Of a stretch of 64,000 bases of DNA, positions 18,424-27,324 are shown piece by piece. Numbering within the stretch: position 1 is the stretch's first letter; the number at the start of each line of letters is the position of its first letter. Where the stretch lies: positions 867,300-931,299 of the forward strand of contig NZ_JAMSCK010000001.1 of NCBI RefSeq assembly GCF_023805255.1. The letters are read 5' to 3'. The translations under genes were made by a program, and so were the position numbers. The notes under the pieces are model-generated. The model searched no databases, was not told where the DNA came from, and saw nothing but the letters and a program-made list of their open reading frames with translations. This DNA is from Gramella jeungdoensis. Its GTDB lineage: Bacteria; Bacteroidota; Bacteroidia; Flavobacteriales; Flavobacteriaceae.

Positions 18424-18451
18424 GAGAATGTTCTTAATTATGAACTTTCTC
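18424..18451 (+). promoter_or_regulatory. Intercistronic hairpin between aldolase and isomerase genes
   Basis: GAGAATGTTC (18424-18433) pairs with GAACTTTCTC (18442-18451) with one mismatch around an 8-base loop, followed by a pyrimidine-rich run. It lies just after the aldolase stop in the only long gap (123 bp) of the operon. It could be a partial terminator or an mRNA-end stabiliser. Function is not shown by sequence. Confidence 0.4.
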
Positions 18452-18538
18452 CCCTTTATATTTCCTTTTACAATAAAAAATACCCGAGATTCTCCTAATT
18501 TAGTTAAAAGGAACTAATTATTTATTCAAATTTTAAGC

Positions 18539-19819
18539 ATGAAATTAACTACCAATCAGATATTCGATTTTAATAAACACGAGGATGATTCGTATGAATC
18601 GGAAATTGACTATTTGAATAATAAATTTTCAAAAAAAGGCATTTCGGTAGATGAAATAATTAAAAAGCTGGGTTCCTTTAATGTGGCTATTCCAAGTTGG
18701 GCACTGGGAGCTGGAGGTACCAGGTTTGGCAGGTTCTCCTATGGAGGAGAGCCAAGTTCCCTGGAACAGAAACTGGATGATATTGGTATTTTGAATAGCC
18801 TTACCAAGACGGCAGGAGCTGTATCGCTCCATATTCCGTGGGATATTCCTTCTGATGTCAATGCTATTAAAGAAAAGGCTGAGAGTCACAGAATACTTTT
18901 CGATGCCATGAATTCCAATACTTTTCAGGATCAGCCTCATTTAGAACATACTTATAAATTTGGTTCTTTAAACAGCGTACACAAAAATGCAAGAGAACAG
19001 GCTGTTGAGCATAACAAGGAGGTGATTAGAATCGGAAAAGAGTTGGGTTCTAAATCTCTTACGGTTTGGTTGGCCGACGGGGCCAATTTTCCAGGCCAGT
19101 TGAATTTTCAGACCGCTCTTCAAAATACAGAGGATAGCTTGAAGAAAATATACAGCGATCTTCCCGAAGATTGGAGAATGTTTATAGAATATAAACCATA
19201 TGAACCAAACTTTTACAGTACGACCATCCAGGACTGGGGGACCTCTTTTATGCTGGCAAATGCCTGTGGTGAAAAAGCAATGACCCTGGTAGACCTTGGG
19301 CATCATTTACCCAATACTAATATTGAACAGATTGTAGCTACTTTAATGCTAAAGGGAAAACTGGGAGGTTTCCATTTTAATGATAGTAAATATGGGGATG
19401 ATGATCTTACGGTAGGATCGATAAAGCCTTATTCTCTATTTCTAATCTTTAATGAATTGGTCTATGGAATGGAGAATAATTCTCAAAATCCGGATCTTGC
19501 CTGGATGATCGATGCAAGCCATAATACAAAAGATCCTTTGGAAGACCTGATCCAATCTCTGGAAGCCATTCTCATAGCCTATGCTCAGGCACTTTTAGTA
19601 GACCGCAAAGCTTTATATGAGGCCCAACAGGAGAGTGATGTGGTAAAATGCCAGGAATTACTGCAAGATGCTTATAGAACGGATGTTAGATCTCTTTTAA
19701 AAGCTGCTAGAAAGGAGACGAATGCAGCGATAAATCCTCTAGAGGCATACCGTAGTTTTAAGGTGCGAAAACAACTTATAGAAGAAAGAGGAACCTCTTC
19801 CAGAGCTTCCGGCCTTTAG
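18539..19819 (+). CDS. rhaI: L-rhamnose isomerase (RhaI type)
   Basis: A 426-residue TIM-barrel aldose-ketose isomerase of the Pseudomonas-type L-rhamnose isomerase group rather than the E. coli RhaA type. It converts L-rhamnose to L-rhamnulose using divalent metal ions. Metal-ligand segments 'FIEYKPYEP', 'LVDLGHH', 'GFHFNDSKYGDDD' and 'WMIDASHN' are present in order. It follows the aldolase after 123 bp containing a hairpin, so it may have a second promoter, and the kinase follows after 13 bp. Length and motifs match full-length members. Confidence 0.92.
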   Translation: MKLTTNQIFDFNKHEDDSYESEIDYLNNKFSKKGISVDEIIKKLGSFNVAIPSWALGAGGTRFGRFSYGGEPSSLEQKLDDIGILNSLTKTAGAVSLHIPWDIPSDVNAIKEKAESHRILFDAMNSNTFQDQPHLEHTYKFGSLNSVHKNAREQAVEHNKEVIRIGKELGSKSLTVWLADGANFPGQLNFQTALQNTEDSLKKIYSDLPEDWRMFIEYKPYEPNFYSTTIQDWGTSFMLANACGEKAMTLVDLGHHLPNTNIEQIVATLMLKGKLGGFHFNDSKYGDDDLTVGSIKPYSLFLIFNELVYGMENNSQNPDLAWMIDASHNTKDPLEDLIQSLEAILIAYAQALLVDRKALYEAQQESDVVKCQELLQDAYRTDVRSLLKAARKETNAAINPLEAYRSFKVRKQLIEERGTSSRASGL

Positions 19820-19832
19820 AAAAATTATTAAG

Positions 19833-21206
19833 ATGAGTGAGAAAGTTACAGCTGTTTTTGATATAGGAAAGACTAATAAGAAATTTTTTCTTTTTGATGA
19901 TGATTTTCAGGAGATATACCGGGATTACACAAAGATTCCTGAGATAAGGGACGAAGACGGCTATCCTACTGAAGACCTGGAAGCTTTGAAATCATGGTTA
20001 AAGGACGTGTTTAATAACATTCTGAAATCGGAAAAGTATAACGTAAAGGCAATCAATTTTTCAACGTATGGTGCCAGCCTGGTACATCTGGATGAAAATG
20101 GTAATCCTCTTACCTATCTATATAATTATACCAAGGAGATTGATGAGTCTGTAATTGAGGACTTTTATAAGAAGTATGGACCTCAGGAAGATTTTTCGAA
20201 AAAGACCGGCTCTCCCAGGGCCGGAATGCTAAACTCTGGCATGCAGTTGTATTGGATCAAAATGACAAAACCCGAGGTTTTTAAGAAGATAAGATACTCC
20301 CTTCACCTTCCGCAATATCTTAGTTATATTTTTACAGGTGTTCCGGTGACCGAATTTACCAGTATAGGTTGTCATACTTCTCTCTGGGATTATGAAAAAA
20401 GGGATTACCATGATTGGGTTTACCATGAAAAGATACACCTTATATTGCCTCCGATAGTTTCTACAGAAACCAGTTTCAATATGAACTATAATGGCTATCG
20501 TATAAAAATTGGTGTGGGTATTCATGATAGTTCATCAGCTCTGCTACCTTATGTGCGCAGTGTAAAGAAATCCTTTATCCTTGTATCTACAGGTACATGG
20601 AGTATTTCTTTCAATCCTTTTTCCGATTCAAAACTTACACCGGAAGAGGTTGAAAAAGGTTGCATAAATTACATGCGTATTAACGGAAAGGCCGTTAAAG
20701 CTTCCAGGATATTTCTTGGGAACGAATACAGGAAACAGGTTGAATTTCTGGCCGACTACTATAAGGCTCCAAAGGACTTTCATAAAAAGATTGATTTTAA
20801 CTACGATGTATATTATGAGCTGATTAAGGATTTTGAGCCGCAATTCAAATGGTTCAATTTCCAAACAGAAAATATGCCAGCAAAGACTTCCTTAAATTTT
20901 GATAAAATAGAGCATGCATATCACCAGTTAATGGTTGAGCTGGTACTTATCCAGATTGATAGTATAAAAACAGTGGCCGGTGACAATAAGGTCTATAAAC
21001 TTTTTGTAGACGGAGGTTTTACAGACAATAATGTCTATATACAATTACTGTCTCATTACCTTCGCAATATGACCCTTCGCACTACCAAGTCGTCGCTGGG
21101 CTCTGCCCTTGGTGCTGCCATAGCTATTTCAGATAAAAAACTGAATTCCAAATTCCTGAAAAAGAATTACTCACTTAAAAAGCATGTTCCTTTTATAATC
21201 AAATAA
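19833..21206 (+). CDS. FGGY-family carbohydrate kinase, probable rhamnulokinase
   Basis: A 457-residue sugar kinase of the actin-like ATPase fold. The N-terminal phosphate-1 motif 'VFDIGKTNKK', the middle 'GIHDSSSALLP' with 'STGTWSISF', and the late 'FVDGGFTDN' motif are intact. Located between rhamnose isomerase and L-lactate dehydrogenase, it should phosphorylate L-rhamnulose at O1 to feed the bifunctional aldolase. Related kinases use L-fuculose or other ketoses, so substrate choice rests on context. It is followed at 1 bp by the FMN dehydrogenase gene. Confidence 0.87.
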   Translation: MSEKVTAVFDIGKTNKKFFLFDDDFQEIYRDYTKIPEIRDEDGYPTEDLEALKSWLKDVFNNILKSEKYNVKAINFSTYGASLVHLDENGNPLTYLYNYTKEIDESVIEDFYKKYGPQEDFSKKTGSPRAGMLNSGMQLYWIKMTKPEVFKKIRYSLHLPQYLSYIFTGVPVTEFTSIGCHTSLWDYEKRDYHDWVYHEKIHLILPPIVSTETSFNMNYNGYRIKIGVGIHDSSSALLPYVRSVKKSFILVSTGTWSISFNPFSDSKLTPEEVEKGCINYMRINGKAVKASRIFLGNEYRKQVEFLADYYKAPKDFHKKIDFNYDVYYELIKDFEPQFKWFNFQTENMPAKTSLNFDKIEHAYHQLMVELVLIQIDSIKTVAGDNKVYKLFVDGGFTDNNVYIQLLSHYLRNMTLRTTKSSLGSALGAAIAISDKKLNSKFLKKNYSLKKHVPFIIK

Positions 21207-21207
21207 T

Positions 21208-22353
21208 ATGGCGGTTAATTCACAGTATCCATCGGTAGACGATCTAAGGGAAAAAGCGAAAAAGCGCTTACCTGCATTTGCGTTTGAATATCTGGACGGG
21301 GGATGCAATGATGATGTAAATATTTATCGGAATACGGCAGAAATCAGGGATGTCCAGCTCGAACCAAGATACCTGCAGAACTATGGAGAAAGTTCCACCA
21401 AAACAAAAGTTTTGGGGATGGAATTTGATGCTCCTTTTGGAATTGCACCTGTAGGTTTACAGGGGTTAATGTGGCCAAATTCTCCACAGATACTTGCTAA
21501 AGCAGCAAATGAGCACAACATTCCTTTTGTGTTAAGCACAGTGACTACTATGGATATAGAAGAGGCTAGTAGACTAACCGATGGCCGGGCCTGGTTCCAG
21601 CTATATAATCCAGTAGAAGATTCAGTTAGGAATGATATTCTGGATAGGGCTGCAGATGCAGGCTGCCCCGTCCTGGTATTGCTTTGCGATGTGCCAACGT
21701 TTGGATATCGTCCAAGAGATATTAGGAATGGACTGGCACTCCCGCCAAAGATGTCATTAAGGAATATACTTCAGATCCTGGGAAAACCCGCCTGGGCAAT
21801 TAATACACTTAAATATGGGCAACCTACTTTTGAAAACCTTAAACCCTATACGCCTGAAGGTTTGAATTTGAAGCAACTGGGACAGTTTATGGACAGGACT
21901 TTTTCGGGCAGACTCAATGAAGAGCTTATCAAACCTATCCGCGATAAATGGAAGGGGAAACTTGTTTTAAAAGGAGTTGCTTCAGTGCAGGATACCGAAG
22001 ATGCCATTAGAATGGGTTTTGACGGGATCATAATTTCTAACCACGGAGGAAGGCAATTAGATGCAGGAGAGTCTACCATCCACTCCCTTCAGCATATCAC
22101 TGAAAAATATAGTGATCAAATAGAAATAATGATGGATAGTGGCTTGAGATCGGGACCAGATATTGCAAGAGCAATTGCTTCCGGAGCAAAATTTACATTT
22201 ATGGGGAGGTCCTTTATGTATGGTGCTGCAGCTCTTGGAAACAAAGGGGGAGATCATACCATAAGTATTCTCAAAACTCAGTTTAAGCAGGTAATGGACC
22301 AGTTATGCTGCAATAGGATAGAAGACTTGCCCAAACACCTTGTCTCTCAATAA
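21208..22353 (+). CDS. lldD: FMN-dependent L-lactate dehydrogenase (alpha-hydroxyacid oxidase family)
   Basis: A 381-residue (beta/alpha)8 flavoenzyme. The family signature SNHGGRQLD includes the catalytic base His279. 'FGIAPVGLQGLMWP' and 'MDSGLRSGPDIARAI' provide FMN-binding loops. It oxidises L-lactate to pyruvate and would pass electrons to the respiratory quinone pool from the cytoplasmic face of the membrane. It starts 1 bp after the kinase. Its presence in this operon matches the L-lactate output of the aldolase/dehydrogenase fusion. Substrates of this family vary (lactate, glycolate, mandelate), so lactate is supported mainly by the pathway. Confidence 0.87.
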   Translation: MAVNSQYPSVDDLREKAKKRLPAFAFEYLDGGCNDDVNIYRNTAEIRDVQLEPRYLQNYGESSTKTKVLGMEFDAPFGIAPVGLQGLMWPNSPQILAKAANEHNIPFVLSTVTTMDIEEASRLTDGRAWFQLYNPVEDSVRNDILDRAADAGCPVLVLLCDVPTFGYRPRDIRNGLALPPKMSLRNILQILGKPAWAINTLKYGQPTFENLKPYTPEGLNLKQLGQFMDRTFSGRLNEELIKPIRDKWKGKLVLKGVASVQDTEDAIRMGFDGIIISNHGGRQLDAGESTIHSLQHITEKYSDQIEIMMDSGLRSGPDIARAIASGAKFTFMGRSFMYGAAALGNKGGDHTISILKTQFKQVMDQLCCNRIEDLPKHLVSQ

Positions 22354-22367
22354 AGCCAATATAATAT

Positions 22368-23789
22368 ATGACGCTATATAGTACAGAAGAAGAAGTAATA
22401 GAGGAAACAGCCGGAGGGGAATTCGAACGCCAGCCGGTACCGCAATCCAAATTGAAAAGTTGGACAAGTTTTTTAGGAATGTATGCAGGTGAGCATGCCG
22501 CCGGAACTGAATTCGTGATTGGTCCTCTGTTTCTAACTACAGGAGTTAGTGCTTTTGATCTGATAGTTGGCTTACTGGTTGGGAATTTACTGGCTGTACT
22601 CTCATGGAGGTTTCTAACAGCTGAAATTGCGGTAAAATATCGACTTACACTTTATTATCATCTTGAAAGAATTTGTGGCAAGAAGCTGGTTACTTTTTAT
22701 AATCTGGCCAATGGAGTGCTTTTCTGTTTTCTCGCAGGAGCCATGATAACTGTATCGGCTACGGCGGTGGGAATACCATTTGATATGCCAATGCCTAAAC
22801 TCACCGATACACTTCCTAACAGTTCTGTGTGGGTCATCGTTGTATTGGTTATAGGAGCAATAATATCCCTCATCGCTGCAAAAGGTTATGAAACCGTATC
22901 AAAAGCAGCTAACTGGATGTCACCAATTATCGTTATAGCCTTTATTGCTTGTGGGATCGTTGCTTTAACCCAGCTGGATGTTTCCAGTTTTTCAGAATTC
23001 TGGGCCATTTGGGGAGAAGGATCTGAGCCTTTCCCGGGGCAAATAAAATATGGTTTCTGGCATGTGGTCATCTGGTCATGGTTTGCGAATGCGGCCATGC
23101 ATGTAGGGATGTCAGATTTGTCAGTGTTTCGATTTGCGAAGAAAGCATCATCGGGATGGACCACCGCCGCAGGTATGTATGTAGGTCATTACATGGCATG
23201 GATCGCCGCCGCTCTTTTGTATGCTGTCTATTTGAAATCTCCAGAAGCCCAGACATTATTACAGGCCGGTACTGCACCTGATGTGGCTCCCGGACCCCTG
23301 GCATATAACGCCATTGGGGTATTTGGGATTGTTGCGGTAATTCTTGCAGGTTGGACAACTGCAAATCCAACCATATACAGGGCCGGTCTTGCTTTTCAGG
23401 CAATTATGCCCAAATTATCAACCTTTTGGGTCACAATTTTAGCGGGAACGGTAGCGACTATCGCAGGCCTATTTCCGGCATTCGCTATGAAGCTTTTAGG
23501 TTTTGTGGCTCTGTACGGATTTATTCTGGCACCTGTAGGAGCTATTATTGTTTTTGAATATTTCTTCGGAAAGAAATTCGGAATTCAGAAATTCTATGCT
23601 GAAAACTCTGGAAGTAATTTCAATAATGCCGTTTTTTGGGCATGGTTGTTAAGCTTTGGAGTATTTTATTTTATTTCAATTTACTTTAATGTATTCCTAT
23701 CTTTTGTTATTTTACCTGCATGGATCACTTGTGGTATTTTGTTTTTGATTTTCAGTAAAAAAGAGGTCAGGGAGACTCAGGTCCACTAA
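22368..23789 (+). CDS. NCS1-type permease (purine-cytosine permease-like), substrate unknown
   Basis: A 473-residue integral membrane protein with about 12 hydrophobic segments. An N-terminal 'SWTSFLGMYAGEHAAGTEF' and the LeuT-like layout place it in the nucleobase:cation symporter-1 (COG1457) group. No nucleobase gene is nearby. It sits inside the rhamnose operon, between lactate dehydrogenase and fructose bisphosphatase, with 14- and 12-bp gaps. Rhamnose, lactate or a related metabolite may be carried, which would be unusual for NCS1. A nucleobase role cannot be excluded. Confidence 0.78.
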   Translation: MTLYSTEEEVIEETAGGEFERQPVPQSKLKSWTSFLGMYAGEHAAGTEFVIGPLFLTTGVSAFDLIVGLLVGNLLAVLSWRFLTAEIAVKYRLTLYYHLERICGKKLVTFYNLANGVLFCFLAGAMITVSATAVGIPFDMPMPKLTDTLPNSSVWVIVVLVIGAIISLIAAKGYETVSKAANWMSPIIVIAFIACGIVALTQLDVSSFSEFWAIWGEGSEPFPGQIKYGFWHVVIWSWFANAAMHVGMSDLSVFRFAKKASSGWTTAAGMYVGHYMAWIAAALLYAVYLKSPEAQTLLQAGTAPDVAPGPLAYNAIGVFGIVAVILAGWTTANPTIYRAGLAFQAIMPKLSTFWVTILAGTVATIAGLFPAFAMKLLGFVALYGFILAPVGAIIVFEYFFGKKFGIQKFYAENSGSNFNNAVFWAWLLSFGVFYFISIYFNVFLSFVILPAWITCGILFLIFSKKEVRETQVH

Positions 23790-23801
23790 CACTTAAATAT
23801 T

Positions 23802-24815
23802 ATGGAAAGACCAATTACACTTGGAGAGTTTATAGTGGAAAATCAAAAGGATTTCCCTTATGCAAAAGGAGAATTAACAGCCTTGCTTAGTTCTATAAAG
23901 CTAGCAGGTAAAATGGTTAATCAAAAAATTAATAAAGCAGGCTTAGCCCAGATTTTGGGTAAAGTGGGTACTGAAAATATTCAGGGAGAGACTCAGGCGA
24001 AACTGGATATTCTAGCCAATGATATTTTTATAAGTACTCTGAAGAACAGGGGAGAAATTTGTGGTCTGGCTTCGGAAGAATTGGAGGACTATATTTCTTT
24101 TGAGGATGATATCAATAAAGAAGCTAAATATGTCGTGCTGATGGATCCTTTAGATGGCTCTTCTAATATAGATGTGGATATTACAGTGGGGACTATTTTT
24201 AGTATCTATCATCGAATCTCTCCGGAGGGTACAAAAGTTACCGAAGAAGATTTTTTACAGCCTGGTAAAAATCAGGTTGCTGCAGGTTATTTAATTTATG
24301 GCACTTCTACAATATTAGTTTATACCACAGGTAATGGAGTGAATGGTTTCACCTTTGACCCTGGCATCGGTTCTTTTTTTCTTTCGCATCCGGATATTAA
24401 ATTTCCAAAAGAAGGATCTATCTACTCAGTTAATGAGGGAAATTATATTCATTTTCCGAAGGGCATTAAAAAGCTAATTAAATGGATGCAAGAGCTAGAC
24501 AAGAAGGAAAGACGACCTTATACAGCAAGATATACCGGCTCTCTTGTAGCCGACTTTCATCGGAATATGTTAATGGGGGGTATATACCTTTATCCGCAAG
24601 GGAGTACCTCACCTAAAGGAAAATTAAGACTATTGTATGAATGCAATCCGATGGCTTTTTTAACCGAACAGGCCGGAGGAAAAGCCAGTGATGGAGAAAA
24701 AAGAATTCTGGATATCCAGCCTTCAGAACTTCATGAAAGAGCTCCCTTTATTTGTGGAAACTCAGAAATAGTTGAGATAGCCGAAAAATTTATCAGGGAA
24801 AATAAGGAGGATTGA
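23802..24815 (+). CDS. fbp: Class 1 fructose-1,6-bisphosphatase
   Basis: A 337-residue class 1 FBPase, normal family length. The metal-site motif '[12 protein letters not shown]' and the substrate-side motif '[16 protein letters not shown]' are intact. It removes the 1-phosphate of fructose-1,6-bisphosphate in gluconeogenesis. As the last gene of the rhamnose operon (12 bp after the permease) it would let cells growing on rhamnose turn the DHAP from the aldolase into hexose phosphate for cell-wall and polysaccharide synthesis. This placement suggests carbon-source-dependent co-regulation. Confidence 0.94.
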   Translation: MERPITLGEFIVENQKDFPYAKGELTALLSSIKLAGKMVNQKINKAGLAQILGKVGTENIQGETQAKLDILANDIFISTLKNRGEICGLASEELEDYISFEDDINKEAKYVVLMDPLDGSSNIDVDITVGTIFSIYHRISPEGTKVTEEDFLQPGKNQVAAGYLIYGTSTILVYTTGNGVNGFTFDPGIGSFFLSHPDIKFPKEGSIYSVNEGNYIHFPKGIKKLIKWMQELDKKERRPYTARYTGSLVADFHRNMLMGGIYLYPQGSTSPKGKLRLLYECNPMAFLTEQAGGKASDGEKRILDIQPSELHERAPFICGNSEIVEIAEKFIRENKED

Positions 24816-25212
24816 ATTTGAAACTGGACTATCTTTTAGATACTTAAATTATTACTTCTCTTTTCATTTCTACATGTAATGTTTTTGAGAAAATTGATTA
24901 GTTTTGGTAGGTGTTGAAATATTAAATTATATTAATACATTCTATTTATTTTTTGAATAAAACGTGAGTTCAAAAAATCAAGAATTACGTTAAGCCTAAT
25001 AAATACTAGGGGTGAAAGAGATTCATTGGCGTCCAGTCATTATCAATCTAAAAACCTCTGGTTTGCCAGAGGTTTTTTCATTATTATTCGCCATCATAAG
25101 ATTCAGGAATAAAAAAAGCTATCCTATTTCAATCTACTTTTTACTGATTTTCGTCATATTATAGGCCCGCCTCAAAACGTAGTTTTACACCTTAATTTTA
25201 AATTCATAGGTT
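24816..25212. other. 397-bp intergenic region with one terminator
   Basis: This A/T-rich gap between the fbp stop and the next gene holds a clear intrinsic terminator (25053-25078), about 240 bp after fbp. The distance leaves room for a small RNA or a long 3' UTR ending at the hairpin, but I recognise no RNA family and no tRNA-like fold. The last 130 bp before 25213 should contain the promoter of the globin pair; I see no confident motif. Confidence 0.5.
25053..25078 (+). terminator. Intrinsic terminator
   Basis: AACCTCTGG (25053-25061) and CCAGAGGTT (25065-25073... exact 9-bp complement allowing the TTTG loop) form a strong stem followed by six T on the + strand. It probably ends the rhamnose/fbp transcript or a small transcript between fbp and the globin genes. 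Confidence 0.85.
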
Positions 25213-25494
25213 TTGAACTTTTATCAGAAATCATTGGCAGAATTTGAGGAGGATTATTATGCAGGCGGAACAACCGGTATTATTGTTTCAAGTTGTCTTG
25301 GATCTATTGCAGCGATGTTGATATTAATGACTGGTCATGGATTGATAGAAATGATTCAGTTAGGTGCCGTAGTAGTTGTGTGTATGTGGTATAATGCTTC
25401 TTTCCTGGCTCAACTAAAAGCTAAATTCGTACTTAATTCATTTATTCTGAGTATCCTTGTAAGTACTATTTTAATTATTGTCAATCTTATTTAA
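25213..25494 (+). CDS. Small membrane protein of unknown function before the globin gene
   Basis: A 93-residue ORF with three hydrophobic segments (about residues 22-40, 46-62 and 72-93) after a short acidic N-terminus 'AEFEEDYYAGG'. The start at 25213 is TTG; no ATG lies closer upstream in frame, so the start is uncertain. It ends 3 bp before the truncated haemoglobin gene, so the two are probably translated together. I do not recognise a named family. Confidence 0.6.
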   Translation: MNFYQKSLAEFEEDYYAGGTTGIIVSSCLGSIAAMLILMTGHGLIEMIQLGAVVVVCMWYNASFLAQLKAKFVLNSFILSILVSTILIIVNLI

Positions 25495-25497
25495 AAG

Positions 25498-25902
25498 ATG
25501 AAGCATAATATAAAAGACCGGACGGATGTTCAGTCTTTAATTTCAGATTTTTATTCCAAGGTTAGGAAGAATAAGGAAATTGGTTTTTTCTTTAATAACA
25601 GTATTCAGGATTGGGATGCTCATATTGAAAAACTTACTGATTTCTGGGAGAGCAACCTCTTTTTTTCTGGTTCCTACTCGGGAAACCCTATACACGCACA
25701 TGTAAAAACCGATGCTGAAAATGATAATAAATTAAGCGAGTATCATTTTGGAATATGGTTAAATCTCTGGTTTGAAACTATCAATGAAAAGTTTGAAGGA
25801 GAACTGGCTGAACGGGCTAAAAATAATGCAAGAAAAATGTCAACTCATCTTTTTCTTAAAATCTACCAGAATCGTTTAAAACAATTTAAAGAGAACGAAT
25901 AA
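25498..25902 (+). CDS. Group III truncated haemoglobin
   Basis: A 134-residue single-domain 2-over-2 globin. The motif 'SEYHFGIWLNLWFETI' contains His83, the likely proximal haem ligand, and 'FFNNSIQDW' plus 'LTDFWESNLFFSGSY' match the B/C and E regions of group III members. Such proteins bind O2 and NO in the cytoplasm and are linked with NO or reactive-oxygen stress or respiration. It follows a small membrane protein by 3 bp. No reductase is adjacent, so the redox partner is unknown. Confidence 0.88.
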   Translation: MKHNIKDRTDVQSLISDFYSKVRKNKEIGFFFNNSIQDWDAHIEKLTDFWESNLFFSGSYSGNPIHAHVKTDAENDNKLSEYHFGIWLNLWFETINEKFEGELAERAKNNARKMSTHLFLKIYQNRLKQFKENE

Positions 25903-25920
25903 AATTGGTTTCAAGGAAAT

Positions 25921-27141
25921 CTAGCATTCCTTTCTGATCTCTTTGTATTCTTCCCAGTTGAAGTCATAAAGGAACTTTAATGCTTTCTGGGCTCCCAGTA
26001 GAAATAACTGTTGTTGTCTTTCTTCCGACATCCCAAAGTTTAACCAGTTATATTTCTCGTCAGCATCAATTTTACAGATAAGCTTTTTATAATCGGGATT
26101 TTTCAGAATAAAATCATAATCATGGATTTGTCTCATGGTACTGATCATTGATCCACAAAAACTGAAAAATTTATCGGTATCAGAGTATTTTTCCCGGTAG
26201 GTACTTAACCGAACCCCAAAGGTAGGGCGGGAAGGAACCCCTCTAATATGAAAAGTATTAATTGGAAAGTTAGACAGCATACCTCCGTCTACGAATTTCA
26301 CACTATCCGGTACCTTTCCGTTATAGCTTACATATTCATCCCATTTCATATCACCTATTTTTCCCGCATTGGGTATATTTTTAACTTCGTAAGGATAGAA
26401 GAAAAAGGGAATAGACATTGAGGTTCTTATGAATTTGGCAGGATCTATAGATTCGGCATTATGCCAGTATAAATCAGCCATTACAGGGAATTCTACTTTG
26501 GAATGTGTTGTGATTTCTGAGGTTATAATTGAAAGTTTGGGTGGAGTAGCTTTGTATTCAGCGTCATTTCGGTGTGTAATGCCCGGAATTTTCTCTCTGT
26601 TTTCTTTTAGCGCTTTGAGATTTTGTATACCGTTGGATTCTAAAATATTACTAAGCCAGTTTTCAAAATTCTCTCCCGGATTAATTCCAAGCTTATTTTT
26701 CAATAGCTGAAAGATCTTATAGGCATTGAATACGATATTCCAGAAAATACTGCCTTTATTCTCGATTTTTTTCTGAATCAATCTTTTAATACCCGAAGGC
26801 CCATCAACAAAATCGAAGAAGTTCTTATTTCCTATGATATCGATTATTTTTTCGGAAGTGGCTTCGCCCGGTTTTCCAAGTGCAGCCATAAGTAGAGCAT
26901 TGATAGAACCTGCAGAGGTTCCCGCAAGACTGTAAAATCTTATGCCGGCTTTTTCAAGAATATAGGTATAACCAACCAGGGCAATACCCAGTACCCCGCC
27001 GCCTTCCTGAACAAGGTCTACATACTGGTTACCATTCTCGTCTACGATATCAGAATATACTGTTCCTTTTACCTTAATAGAAACAGCTTCTTCGGCAAGT
27101 TGTTGTACATCAGGGTGATTAATTAATCTGTTGGGTGTCAT
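25921..27141 (-). CDS. Patatin-like phospholipase
   Basis: A cytosolic or membrane-associated lipid acyl hydrolase of about 406 residues. It has the patatin Ser-Asp dyad: 'GTSAGS' (nucleophile serine, residue 76 from the chosen start), an oxyanion 'EGGGVLG' and the 'VDGGMLSNFP' aspartate. No signal peptide or beta-barrel domain is present. I chose ATG 27141 rather than the TTG at 27162, which would add seven residues. It is convergent with the truncated haemoglobin gene. The lipid substrate is unknown. Confidence 0.88.
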   Translation of the reverse strand: MTPNRLINHPDVQQLAEEAVSIKVKGTVYSDIVDENGNQYVDLVQEGGGVLGIALVGYTYILEKAGIRFYSLAGTSAGSINALLMAALGKPGEATSEKIIDIIGNKNFFDFVDGPSGIKRLIQKKIENKGSIFWNIVFNAYKIFQLLKNKLGINPGENFENWLSNILESNGIQNLKALKENREKIPGITHRNDAEYKATPPKLSIITSEITTHSKVEFPVMADLYWHNAESIDPAKFIRTSMSIPFFFYPYEVKNIPNAGKIGDMKWDEYVSYNGKVPDSVKFVDGGMLSNFPINTFHIRGVPSRPTFGVRLSTYREKYSDTDKFFSFCGSMISTMRQIHDYDFILKNPDYKKLICKIDADEKYNWLNFGMSEERQQQLFLLGAQKALKFLYDFNWEEYKEIRKEC

Positions 27142-27324
27142 AGGGGGGATTTTGCAATGCAAAATATCGTAAATATGATTTAAACAGAAGGGGGATTATC
27201 CCCTTTTTAACCATTTAACTTCTTCAATATGCTTTCTTTAATTTCTCAATGGACTTCTGGTTTTCATTTGAAGATTCTTTTCAATCTCCTGATAATTAAT
27301 GTTATTCGGTGAAATTATCAGAAG

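Noticed and set aside
18495..18520. TTAGTT-N6-AACTAA before rhamnose isomerase as an operator
   Set aside because: Six-base A/T-rich arms are expected by chance in this composition, and they do not match the operator-like site at 16215.
24980..25050. Possible tRNA or riboswitch before the terminator at 25053
   Set aside because: I found no cloverleaf, no CCA-type end and no riboswitch core motif.
27189..27208. AAGGGG/CCCCTT hairpin as a terminator
   Set aside because: The T-run is on the + strand, where no gene ends; on the minus strand, where the cytochrome ends, the run is missing. The stem is only 6 bp.
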